DNA of 39,190 bases from Kaiparowitsia implicata GSE-PSE-MK54-09C (GTDB taxonomy: Bacteria; Cyanobacteriota; Cyanobacteriia; Elainellales; Elainellaceae), in contig JAHHHI010000015.1 of the NCBI GenBank assembly GCA_019359435.1, forward strand, positions 1-39,190. The letters are read 5' to 3'. The notes beneath the pieces are model-generated. The model had not been told where the DNA came from. It was given only the letters and a program-made list of their open reading frames with translations, and did not search any database. This document shows, piece by piece, positions 24,872 to 32,308 of this stretch (the stretch's first letter is position 1; each line of letters starts with the position of its first letter). The position numbers and the translations under genes were made by a program.

Positions 24872-25621
24872 TTACCCCCCAACATCACCAGGAGAGGCCA
24901 GCGCCTGATCCAGCGCCTTTCGAGCAATGCGAGTAACGTAAACAGTGACGGCGATCGTCGCCACCAATCCTACAATCCGAATAATCCATTGAATGGTTGG
25001 ATTGGCCGGTGCATCACCTGCGCCCAGCGTCGCCAAGTTGCCCGCCAGCGACCCCAAATATACATACATGATGGTGCCAGGGATCATGCCGACAGAACCC
25101 AACACATAATCCTTAAACGAGACGCCAGTGACGCCAAACGCATAGTTCAGCAAGTTAAACGGAAAGATCGGCGAGAGGCGGGTTAACAGAACGATTTTGA
25201 AGCCCTCATGTCCTACTGCTTGGTCAATAGCATGAAATTTAGCGTTGTTGGCGATTTTGCTAGACACCCAGCCTCGTGCCAGATAACGCCCTACCAAAAA
25301 GGCCAGTGCCGCGCCCAGGGTAGCACCAATAAACACATAAACAGCCCCTGCTATGACCCCGAATACGACCCCGGCACCCAACGTTAAAATGGAACCCGGC
25401 AGGAAGGCGACAGCCGCCACGATGTAAATGCCAATGAAGGCGATCGCCCCCAACGGCCCCAGTCCATCAATCCATTGCAGAGCATTAGTCAGCAGTTGCT
25501 GAGGGTTAAACCCAGATGACACGTCTCTGGTCTGCGCTAACGCGGGGGCTGCAGTGAGGGCAAAGGCAGCGATCGCCCACGAGAGAGTTGCATACATAGT
25601 GCGACGGCGAATAAACGGCAT
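24872..25621 (-). CDS. TVP38/TMEM64 (DedA-like) membrane protein
   Basis: This 249-residue membrane protein of the TVP38/TMEM64 (VTT) family has a hydrophobic N-terminal segment that may be a signal anchor (about 9-30). The VTT domain follows, with FLPGSILTLGAGVVFG, the RLSPIFPFNLLNYAFG motif and GMIPGTIMYVYLGS. Relatives act as lipid scramblases or in membrane homeostasis. A strong ribosome site AAGGGAG lies five bases before the ATG at 25621, which fixes the start. Proteins of this family are often encoded beside, or fused to, MerA-like flavoproteins, as here. Confidence 0.88.
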   Translation of the reverse strand: MPFIRRRTMYATLSWAIAAFALTAAPALAQTRDVSSGFNPQQLLTNALQWIDGLGPLGAIAFIGIYIVAAVAFLPGSILTLGAGVVFGVIAGAVYVFIGATLGAALAFLVGRYLARGWVSSKIANNAKFHAIDQAVGHEGFKIVLLTRLSPIFPFNLLNYAFGVTGVSFKDYVLGSVGMIPGTIMYVYLGSLAGNLATLGAGDAPANPTIQWIIRIVGLVATIAVTVYVTRIARKALDQALASPGDVGG

Positions 25622-25695
25622 GGTAACTCCCTTAAGGATAATGTGGGCTTGCGAGGGGATCGTCTTTAGAACTGAGGAGGCAAATTAGCTTTGTC

Positions 25696-25826
25696 CTGGG
25701 GCGTATCATCAATTCCAATCAAACGCCTGATGCTATGAGCGTTGCCACGCCCGACCCAAAAACCAGGCTAGGGGCTGTGACGGTTGATTTCTGGGATATC
25801 AGAGGCTAATTGATGACAGCCCCTAG
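25696..25826 (+). mobile_element. 131-bp inverted-repeat element, copy 1
   Basis: This is the first of two copies in the window. The ends CTGGGGCGTATCATCAATT and the complement of AATTGATGACAGCCCCTAG form a 19-bp imperfect terminal repeat. By eye it differs from copy 2 (28351-28482) at about ten substitutions and one single-base gap. An inner CTAGGGGCTGT (25768-25778) can also pair with the right end over 11 bases. It has no coding capacity. The intergenic gap here runs 25622-26406. Confidence 0.8.
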
Positions 25827-26169
25827 TATCTGGCGCAAGTTCAGCTACCGAGCACTAGGGGCTTAATGCAGTTTCTGTCGAAGAAAAGTCTCTATCAATC
25901 AGCCATTGCACTGTAGGGGTGAACAATCATTCGCCCAATACAGGAAAACTCTTTGCCAGAGATACCTAAACCCCTTGCCTGAGCGGCCACCGAGTAGCGA
26001 AATGTCTGCCAAGAAGTATTAACGCTCCCCCAAACCGAACTGAGCTGAAAATCATGCTTTCTATTATTGATGCAATAAGCGCCGCTGGGGTGATAGGTTC
26101 CTGAAGTGCTTCTGAAAATTCCCTGAGGAAACGTTAGTTGCGGAATGGCCAGGATTGTCCCAACTTCCT

Positions 26170-26294
26170 ACCCAGCCTGAGGCTGGGTCAAAAAGGTCTA
26201 AAATTCGGCCAATATTCAAAATTGTGCCGTCCGCGGCGTAATCAGCACAATTTTGCGGTGTTTCGGCCCGTAGCACAACGCTAAAACACCGCAA
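26170..26294. repeat. Three successive hairpins, two sharing bases
   Basis: Hairpin 1 is ACCCAGCC/GGCTGGGT (26170-26188, TGA loop). Hairpin 2 is CAAAATTGTGC (26217-26227) with GCACAATTTTG (26245-26255). Hairpin 3 is TTGCGGTGTTT (26253-26263) with AAACACCGCAA (26284-26294). All stems are perfect, and stems 2 and 3 share the bases 26253-26255. They lie downstream of the DnaJ-TPR gene stop. No protein-coding gene is supported; a 76-codon minus-strand frame across the hairpins looks spurious. Confidence 0.6.
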
Positions 26295-26406
26295 GCAAAC
26301 TCACGTCATCCTGAGATGAGCTTATCCCGCAATTCAATCTATCTATAAATTTTTGCTATCGAGAGCACTTCAACCGACCCCCTTGATTACTGGGATCACC
26401 GAGGGA

Positions 26407-27309
26407 TTAGGGCTTGCGGCCAAAAAAGCTAAACCGCTTACTAGTTGGCTTTTGGGCAGTAGCCGGTGTATCAAGCACAATATTGAGTCGAGTGGCATAT
26501 TGCAGCGCTAGCGGATCTTTTGGGTTGAGCTTGAGCGCTTGCTTGAAATGAACCTTGGCCATCGTCGGCAAATCTTGCATCAGATAGGCTTTAGCTAGCA
26601 GAGAATGAAACTCGCTGCGCTTGGGATCGAGTTTGATAGCATCTTTTAGCTCCCGCACAATCATGGCCCAGTTGCTGTTGCGCCGCGTATATTCCAACGC
26701 GCGGTCATAGTGGCGCTGAGCATAGTCAGGGGCTGCTTTCCCTGGGTCAGATGGAATGGTAGCAATCTCAACTGGCGCGGAAGGAGCTGCTGACACAATA
26801 CCTGTCCGCTTCTCGCGAATGATGGGCTCTCCCATCTTTTGCTTGAGATAGACCAGGTTAAGTTCTTCTAACTGAGGGGCGATCGCCTCAAATAATTCCA
26901 GCGAATGAAACTGCGTCTCTGCTAAACGAGAAATGGCCTGCTCATAGAAGGTCTCAACTTGGGGTGGCGGCTGCCGCAATAACTGTTGAGCAAATTCCCC
27001 TTGTAGCGCAGGCATCCCGTCCCGATTCATTCGCCGCACCCGGAACCGCAACATTGCCAAGTATTCAGCTCGACCCTTATCTTGCTTGAGCTTTTGATAG
27101 GCAGGGCTAACCAACCGCGCAAATAACTGGGACGTCGTTTGCCGTACCTCTGGCAACGCTTGAACATACGCATCGGGATGAAGCCGTTTCGCCACATCGC
27201 GATAGCGCTTTAGCACACGCCGATCGTCAGCGGTCACAGAGAGCCCCAGAATTGCATAGGGGTCAGCGTATTGCTTCAACCATTCGTTTGAAAAGAGGAT
27301 CTGCGACAT
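26407..27309 (-). CDS. J-domain protein with C-terminal TPR repeats
   Basis: This co-chaperone-like protein has 300 aa. A J-domain lies at about residues 14-80, with the HPD motif at 44-46 (KRLHPDAY), expected to stimulate a DnaK ATPase. A helical middle region (80-160) and a basic/Pro linker follow. At about 185-275 there are two to three TPR-like units (ALEYTRRNSNWAMIVRELKDAIKLDP, LLAKAYLMQDLPTMAKVHFKQALKLNP). No Gly/Phe or zinc-finger region exists, so it is a type III J-protein. The reading frame could begin at a TTG at 27318, but ATG 27309 is preferred. Confidence 0.8.
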   Translation of the reverse strand: MSQILFSNEWLKQYADPYAILGLSVTADDRRVLKRYRDVAKRLHPDAYVQALPEVRQTTSQLFARLVSPAYQKLKQDKGRAEYLAMLRFRVRRMNRDGMPALQGEFAQQLLRQPPPQVETFYEQAISRLAETQFHSLELFEAIAPQLEELNLVYLKQKMGEPIIREKRTGIVSAAPSAPVEIATIPSDPGKAAPDYAQRHYDRALEYTRRNSNWAMIVRELKDAIKLDPKRSEFHSLLAKAYLMQDLPTMAKVHFKQALKLNPKDPLALQYATRLNIVLDTPATAQKPTSKRFSFFGRKP

Positions 27310-28350
27310 TGCGCCCAAACCAGGTAAACCGCTAGCACTGAATAATCAAATCGAAGCTCAAACCGTTAGGTGTCAATTGCTAAACATATTCACATCTCTA
27401 TACTTTCTCTTCTTCTCTCTTTTGTTGTGCTTTATTGCTCAATGCCGATGTAGTTTATCAGTCTCTTGAGTTCGCAATGATCGCAAGATCTCTTAGATGC
27501 TAGCCGCTGTCAGACATTGGTTATAGCCTCCCGGCAGGGTGCAGCCTTTTAAGAGTGTTATTGTCAAACTGCCACTCCTGCTAAACCTCCGTAGGTCAAG
27601 GCCACAGGCGACCAATAGGCACTAAATTAACAGCTAATTTACTTTATACAGATGAACTATACAGAATTTATCACAGATGAGGGGTCTTACCCCCCATCTG
27701 CATTCCGATAGACGATGCTGAGACGCCTGAAGCTCATATTTTTTCAATGCCCGCATTTTTGATCTACGAACGGCTCAACATTTTAGATGCCCATCTGGCG
27801 GTTTATGAAGGCTTTGCTACCAAGCGGCGGAGCTTGAATGACGGTGCCTAGAGACACATTCAACACATTCAGTGGAATGCGGACACTAAGAGCAGGGTAG
27901 GCAATCTCTGCTTAGGCTGACCGCTGACCCTCAAAGCCAAAACGCATGGGCCGAGAATCATTTAGAGGCCGATGGATCAGCCACCTACGTCTTCATAAGG
28001 TGCCCCTCAATAAATATTCAACGGGGAGCCTTAGTTTCCGGGCAGGAAGTAGGGCTATGACAAAATTTAACCTGGAGCAGCTAAACTAGCCTATCATTGC
28101 CGGGGTAGGGAATGGAGCTAGAGGTTGAGGGGGCTATGGTGTGCAAAACCATCTGCTGCAACCGATAGGTAGAGGTGCTGTGAGGGCAGCAACACAGTTT
28201 TCGTTGATAAGTAGTTTGAGAGACCCTACTCAACGCTAAGTATTTTTGCAAAGAGACGTACCCTGACGGTTGCTACGTCTAAAGTTCCCACTTTTTTGAG
28301 TTTCTATAAGAAAATCTGATCCACATTTTTCACAAGTCACACCTCAAGCT
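27310..28350. other. 1.0-kb gap with little recognisable content
   Basis: I see no clear gene. Structures noted are an 11-bp hairpin with one mismatch at 27674-27700 (CAGATGAGGGG against CCCCCCATCTG), and AGACGTA/TACGTCT at 28254-28280, followed after a short gap by a T-run. A 34-codon frame at 27747-27851 is listed separately. I checked by eye for hallmarks of RNase P RNA, SRP RNA and tRNA and found none. Confidence 0.4.
27747..27851 (+). CDS. Possible 34-residue peptide
   Basis: An ATG opens a 34-codon frame reading MPAFLIYERLNILDAHLAVY and ending in a basic FATKRRSLNDGA tail. The codon choice looks natural and the hydrophobic/charged pattern could be an amphipathic helix, but no ribosome site is obvious. 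It may be a remnant of a longer gene or chance. Confidence 0.15.
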   Translation: MPAFLIYERLNILDAHLAVYEGFATKRRSLNDGA

Positions 28351-28482
28351 CTAGGGCGTGTCATCAATTCCAACCAAACGCCTTATGCTATGAGCGTTGC
28401 CACGCCTGACTTAAAAACCAGACTAGGGGCTTTGACTGTTGATTTCTGGGATATTCAGAGGCTAATTGATGACAGCCCCTAG
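28351..28482 (+). mobile_element. 132-bp inverted-repeat element, copy 2
   Basis: This is the second copy of the element at 25696-25826, in the same orientation. The termini CTAGGGCGTGTCATCAATT and the complement of AATTGATGACAGCCCCTAG match at 17 of 19 bases. It carries one extra T relative to copy 1 (GATATT against GATAT). The two copies lie about 2.7 kb apart, flanking the DnaJ-TPR gene. No internal gene is present. The ends resemble those of IS5-like elements, so it may be a non-autonomous derivative; that origin is inferred. Confidence 0.8.
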
Positions 28483-28759
28483 CGTTTTGTATCGCTTATG
28501 CAGCGGACGACATAGACCCTGTTGCACTGCGACCGCTCTGCGGAGTCTCATGCTGCATGAGCGATCGCCCTAGAAATAAAGCCAACCCGTGTCCTGTGTG
28601 GCTGTTCTGCGGGCTTTTGGGGTTTTATCAGTCCTCAGGCTTTGGGGTAGCTAGTTTGGATGATATAAATTTACATAATCTCTGTCGATTGGTAGAAGCT
28701 TTTAGACTTCTAAGTTATCCATTCAGCACCAAATCAGGCATTGGGTCACGGCAACACAT

Positions 28760-29140
28760 ATGATGAATCGCTTTTCTATTTCTCAACAACTTAAGCATCC
28801 TCTTCTGCGTGAGTTGTTAATCAGTCTGTCGATTTGGCTAGGCTTAGTGGTGGTTGTGCTGGTATTACTCCCTAGTGCGGAGGTGCTGCAGCCGGGCGAT
28901 CGCCTTCCGCTTTGGTGGTCGATTGCGGTTCCTTTCGGCTTAATTGGAGCCATGCTGCTGGCTCTTGCGCCCCACTGGGTCTCGCGATCTAAACGGCTTC
29001 GTAATGTGCATAATCGGCGATCGCGCCTTCTGCTCAGCCGCCTAGCCGGGTGGTTAGGGCTGATGGGCATTAGCTTTCCACTGTTTATTCTTGTGTTTGA
29101 AGCCGTCAAAAGCACCGTCAGCTATTACATGCAACGATAG
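28760..29140 (+). CDS. Small hypothetical membrane protein (126 aa)
   Basis: No named family is recognised. Three hydrophobic segments are clear: about 18-40, 50-70 and 93-115. A basic cytoplasmic stretch rich in Arg (SRSKRLRNVHNRRSRLLLSRL) lies between the second and third. The start is one of two tandem ATGs (28760 or 28763). A short upstream frame ends at the same ATG but looks non-coding. It stands alone, 235 bases before the convergent FecE-like gene stop. Confidence 0.55.
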   Translation: MMNRFSISQQLKHPLLRELLISLSIWLGLVVVVLVLLPSAEVLQPGDRLPLWWSIAVPFGLIGAMLLALAPHWVSRSKRLRNVHNRRSRLLLSRLAGWLGLMGISFPLFILVFEAVKSTVSYYMQR

Positions 29141-29374
29141 GCTTAACTAACGTCAGTGTTATTGAAGCGACTGTATGACGAGAATGCTAGGGTCAGATGA
29201 ATACCGCTGGGCAGATGAATATCGTGATTATGGTCAGTCCCTCACCAGTTGGGATAGGGTTAGCGTTTGGCTCTGTATATTTACCAAAAGCTCTGGCTGA
29301 GTGCTTGGCGCAATTTACCTTACCATCCTGAAAGGTAATCGTTAGGGGTTGATGGCCCTACTGCCAGCTATAAA

Positions 29375-30193
29375 TCAATAAAACTGATTCTTGATAGTCT
29401 GGCTAATGGGCAGGCACAGCGGTGTGTTAGATACGGGGTCGGTGATAATGCGGCTCTTCAAGGCAAACACTTGCTCTACCATTTCCTCGGTGACTACCTC
29501 AACTGGTTTGCCTTGGGCCGATACCATGCCGCTGCGCAGGGCGATTAAGTGGTGGCTGTAGCGGCAGGCCATATTTAGGTCGTGGAGCACCATAATGATG
29601 GTGCGTCCAGCCTGACGGTTGAGCTGATAGAGCAAGTCCAGCACTTCGATCTGGTGAGCTAGATCCAGATAGGTTGTCGGTTCATCTAGCAATAGGGTTT
29701 CAGTGTCTTGGGCCAGGGCCATGGCAATCCAGGCCCGCTGGCGCTGTCCGCCGGAGAGGGTGTCGAGGGGGCGGTTGGCAAACTCGTGCAGGTGGGTAGT
29801 GGCGATCGCCTCCTCCACCTTCAGCTCATCTTCCTTGGACCACTGCTGGAGCCAGTTTTGGTGCGGGTAGCGGCCCTGGGCCACCAGCTCCCGCACGGTC
29901 AGGCCCTCGGGAGCACTGGGGCTTTGGGGCAAAATGCCCAGACGCTTGGCGAGGTCTTTGGTGGGCAGGTGGGCGATCGCATCGCCATCTAGATACACCG
30001 TGCCCCCCTGGGGCTTGAGCAGCCGCGCCATGCCCCGCAGCAGGGTCGATTTGCCGCAGCCGTTTGGCCCTACTAACGTAGTGATTCGGCCCTGGGGTAG
30101 AGCTAGGTCAAGGCTTTTGATAATGATATTGCCGTCGTAGGCGAGGGTAAGCTTGCGGGTGGTAAGAGCGATTTGCGTGGCAACGTCGAGCAT
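29375..30193 (-). CDS. Iron-siderophore ABC transporter ATPase (FecE/FepC-like)
   Basis: This 272-residue ABC ATPase of the ferric-siderophore/cobalamin importer class has Walker [10 protein letters not shown] at residues 42-50, signature [15 protein letters not shown], Walker [16 protein letters not shown] and H-loop [25 protein letters not shown] after the Q-loop is typical of FecE/FhuC/FepC. The reading frame could start at TTG 30208, but ATG 30193 gives the expected N-terminus. It is divergent from an AraC-type regulator gene and belongs functionally with the receptor and binding protein at 32309-35852. No permease gene of this transporter is in the window. Confidence 0.9.
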   Translation of the reverse strand: MLDVATQIALTTRKLTLAYDGNIIIKSLDLALPQGRITTLVGPNGCGKSTLLRGMARLLKPQGGTVYLDGDAIAHLPTKDLAKRLGILPQSPSAPEGLTVRELVAQGRYPHQNWLQQWSKEDELKVEEAIATTHLHEFANRPLDTLSGGQRQRAWIAMALAQDTETLLLDEPTTYLDLAHQIEVLDLLYQLNRQAGRTIIMVLHDLNMACRYSHHLIALRSGMVSAQGKPVEVVTEEMVEQVFALKSRIITDPVSNTPLCLPISQTIKNQFY

Positions 30194-30416
30194 AGTTATT
30201 AGTAGCAAGTGCTAATAAGGCTAGGGGTATTGTAAGGGATAAGACGGGGTAGTTGGGTGAAGGGTAAAGGGTGAAGGGGGCGAGGTGTAAGGGGGGGATT
30301 GGCAGACTCTTTTTGTTTTTGCACTATAACCCTGCAGTCTCTTCTCTCTTGACTTCTTTACAGAAATCCTAGACTATTGAGACTAATTTTTAATAGTTTT
30401 GAGCTTTTCTCACGCT
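30194..30416. promoter_or_regulatory. Divergent promoter region, FecE-like and AraC-type genes
   Basis: This 223-bp spacer between divergent genes must hold both promoters. A short dyad, ACTATT near 30372 with AATAGT near 30391, lies ahead of the regulator start in an AT-rich stretch. I cannot identify a Fur box with confidence. A GGGTGAAGGG-type G-rich patch (near 30255-30300) has no assigned role. Confidence 0.4.
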
Positions 30417-31406
30417 ATGGTTGAGCTGACGAGCCAGGAGGTGAATGCCATTTGGGTCGAGGCCGAGCAGCGCTGCCCGCCTGCGGTGTCTATCGATCGT
30501 CTAGAGACGATTCGCACGATGCCTTCGCAACTGGGTAGCGGCTATAACCGCGATATGGAGCTATGCCCAGGTTTAGAGCTATCTATTTTCAACGAAACCT
30601 ATTACGAAGACCTTACGTATCGGGGAAGGGAGCATCTTCATCTGGTGCAATTTATGGTGCATCTGTCAGGTGTGGTGGATAGCGGCGATTTTCTCTATCA
30701 AGATGCCACCCAGAGCTACATTGGCGGTAGCGGCATTCAACCCGCCGTGACCAACTTTCATCCAGCCAATCAGCCCGAAGTGGGCGTTAATATTCACCTT
30801 GAGCCGCACCTGTTTAGTCAGTTATTTGCTATGCCAGATGGGGAATTGCCCTCTGAGTTGCACCCTTTGATGCGAGGGGATGATTCGCAGCGTGTCTTTT
30901 CGCCCAGGGTGACAGGAGCCATGCGCTCGGTGGTGCAGCAAATCATCAATTGTCCATTTCTGGGAATCACCAAGCGGCTCTATTTGCAGGGCAAAGTGTT
31001 TGAACTGATGGCACTGCAACTGGACGGGATGCTGAGCCATGAAGCAACCCCATCGTCTGATTCCCTTAAGGCAGACACGATTGCCCGTATTCACTATGCA
31101 GCAGAAATTCTGCGATCGCACCTCGAAAACCCGCCCTCGCAAACCGAGCTGGCGCAGCGGGTGGGAGTGAGCGATCGCACCCTCCGGCGCGGCTTTCAGG
31201 CCGTCTTTCAAACCACGGTGTTGGGCTACCTCACCGAGCAGCGATTGCGGTGGGCAGAGCAACTGTTGCGGCAGGGCTACACCGTGGCGGAGGTCGTGCA
31301 TCGCTGCGGCTACAGCAACCAGGGGCACTTTGCCGCTGCCTTCAAGCGTAAGTTTGGCATCACACCCAAGCAGTGTGCCATGGGACATAAATTGGCTCGG
31401 CTCTAA
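30417..31406 (+). CDS. AraC-family transcriptional regulator (PchR-like)
   Basis: This regulator has about 329 residues from ATG 30417; the open frame also includes a TTG at 30399. The N-terminal two thirds should bind an effector. The C-terminal 95 residues contain two helix-turn-helix units: PSQTELAQRVGVSDRTLRRGFQ and the AraC signature VAEVVHRCGYSNQGHFAAAFKRKFGITPKQ. PchR-like regulators in cyanobacteria are commonly found beside TonB receptors and respond to ferric siderophore, so control of this cluster is likely by context. It is divergent from the FecE-like gene. Confidence 0.9.
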   Translation: MVELTSQEVNAIWVEAEQRCPPAVSIDRLETIRTMPSQLGSGYNRDMELCPGLELSIFNETYYEDLTYRGREHLHLVQFMVHLSGVVDSGDFLYQDATQSYIGGSGIQPAVTNFHPANQPEVGVNIHLEPHLFSQLFAMPDGELPSELHPLMRGDDSQRVFSPRVTGAMRSVVQQIINCPFLGITKRLYLQGKVFELMALQLDGMLSHEATPSSDSLKADTIARIHYAAEILRSHLENPPSQTELAQRVGVSDRTLRRGFQAVFQTTVLGYLTEQRLRWAEQLLRQGYTVAEVVHRCGYSNQGHFAAAFKRKFGITPKQCAMGHKLARL

Positions 31407-31470
31407 AATTAGCCAAACTGGTTGTGATAGGGGCAATGGTCTAGGGTTTGCGGTGTCGGGGATGACTAAT

Positions 31471-31510
31471 ACCGTAAACCTTGCACCCTTCACCGTAAAC
31501 CTTGCACCTT
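31471..31510 (+). repeat. 20-bp tandem direct repeat
   Basis: ACCGTAAACCTTGCACCCTT (31471-31490) and a near-identical copy, ACCGTAAACCTTGCACCTT (31492-31510), are separated by one base. They lie between the AraC-type gene and the Uma2-family gene. The role is unknown; it could be a replication-slippage duplication or paired binding sites. Confidence 0.7.
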
Positions 31511-31584
31511 AGGCATGGCAGTCTACTAGAGTTTGCTACGATCAAACCGTGCTTATGCTGGGGCGATCGCGGAGGCTGGAGATC

Positions 31585-32178
31585 ATGACGCAAATAGTGA
31601 GTAAGTCCTCCAAACCCATGACCCTGGAGGAGTATTTGGACTATGACGACGGCACCGACACCCGCTATGAACTGGTGGATGGGGAATTAGTGGAAATGCC
31701 GACGGAATCGCCGGAAAATTGCCAGCTGGCTAAGTTGCTGATGTTTGAGTTGGCCAAACATGTGCCTATCGCGCTGATTAACCTCAAGGATTTAGAAATT
31801 GCCGTCAGCGGCAGACGGGCAAAGGTGCGCCTGCCTGACTTAGCGGTACTCAGCGAAGAGGGGCAGGCCGCATTAGCAGGACAACGCCGCAACACTATCA
31901 CTCAGGAAATGCCGCCACCTGTGCTGGTGGTTGAAGTCGTCTCTCCAGGGCCAGAAAATCGAGACCGCGACTATCGCTACAAACGCACGGAATATGCAGC
32001 CCGTGCCATTGCGGAATATTGGATTATTGACCCGGAGATGCAGCAAGTGACGGTGTGCCTGTGGGTGAATGGCCAGTATGAAGACAGGGTGTACCAGGGC
32101 GACGGTCCGATTCAATCCACTGTGATTCCCGGTTTTGGGCTCAGTGCCGCCCAAGTTTTGGCGTTTGGTCAGAATTAG
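31585..32178 (+). CDS. Uma2-family (DUF820) PD-(D/E)XK nuclease-fold protein
   Basis: This 197-residue protein of a family greatly expanded in cyanobacteria has MTLEEYLDY and TRYELVDGELVEM at the N-terminus, a PDLAVLSEE segment with D85, LVVEVVSPGPENRDRDYRYKRTEY with E117, and AEYWIIDPE. D85 and E117 fit a PD-(D/E)XK core, with the conserved Lys downstream. The family is called a putative endonuclease, with no proven role that I know. GGAG seven bases before ATG 31585 sets this start over the GTG at 31549 and ATG 31555. It interrupts the siderophore cluster but probably has no functional link. Confidence 0.82.
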   Translation: MTQIVSKSSKPMTLEEYLDYDDGTDTRYELVDGELVEMPTESPENCQLAKLLMFELAKHVPIALINLKDLEIAVSGRRAKVRLPDLAVLSEEGQAALAGQRRNTITQEMPPPVLVVEVVSPGPENRDRDYRYKRTEYAARAIAEYWIIDPEMQQVTVCLWVNGQYEDRVYQGDGPIQSTVIPGFGLSAAQVLAFGQN

Positions 32179-32258
32179 TTCCAAAAAATTGTCCGGTTTC
32201 GGATCAAAGGCCGGATTTGAGTAGACGCAGATCTCTCAGGTTCCTTACACTGCCTTTC

Positions 32259-32283
32259 ATTGCAATCGAGAAAGATTGCCAAT
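32259..32283. promoter_or_regulatory. Dyad upstream of TonB receptor gene
   Basis: ATTGCAATC and GATTGCCAAT flank a six-base GAGAAA centre, with inner arms CAATC/GATTG exactly complementary and ATTG/CAAT outside. It lies 26 bases before the receptor ATG. It is a candidate operator for the AraC-type regulator or Fur; which protein binds is unknown. Confidence 0.35.
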
Positions 32284-32308
32284 AGAGCATTTAGTGTGAG
32301 GCGTTGAG

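Noticed and set aside
26064-26294. 76-codon minus-strand frame
   Set aside because: It runs across three perfect hairpins and has no protein similarity that I recognise.
28557-28763. 68-codon frame ahead of the small membrane protein
   Set aside because: It has no domain or hydrophobic pattern; its stop merely overlaps the ATGATG start of the next gene.
30822-31493. 223-codon minus-strand frame
   Set aside because: It is antisense to the well-supported AraC-type regulator and contains no recognisable domain.
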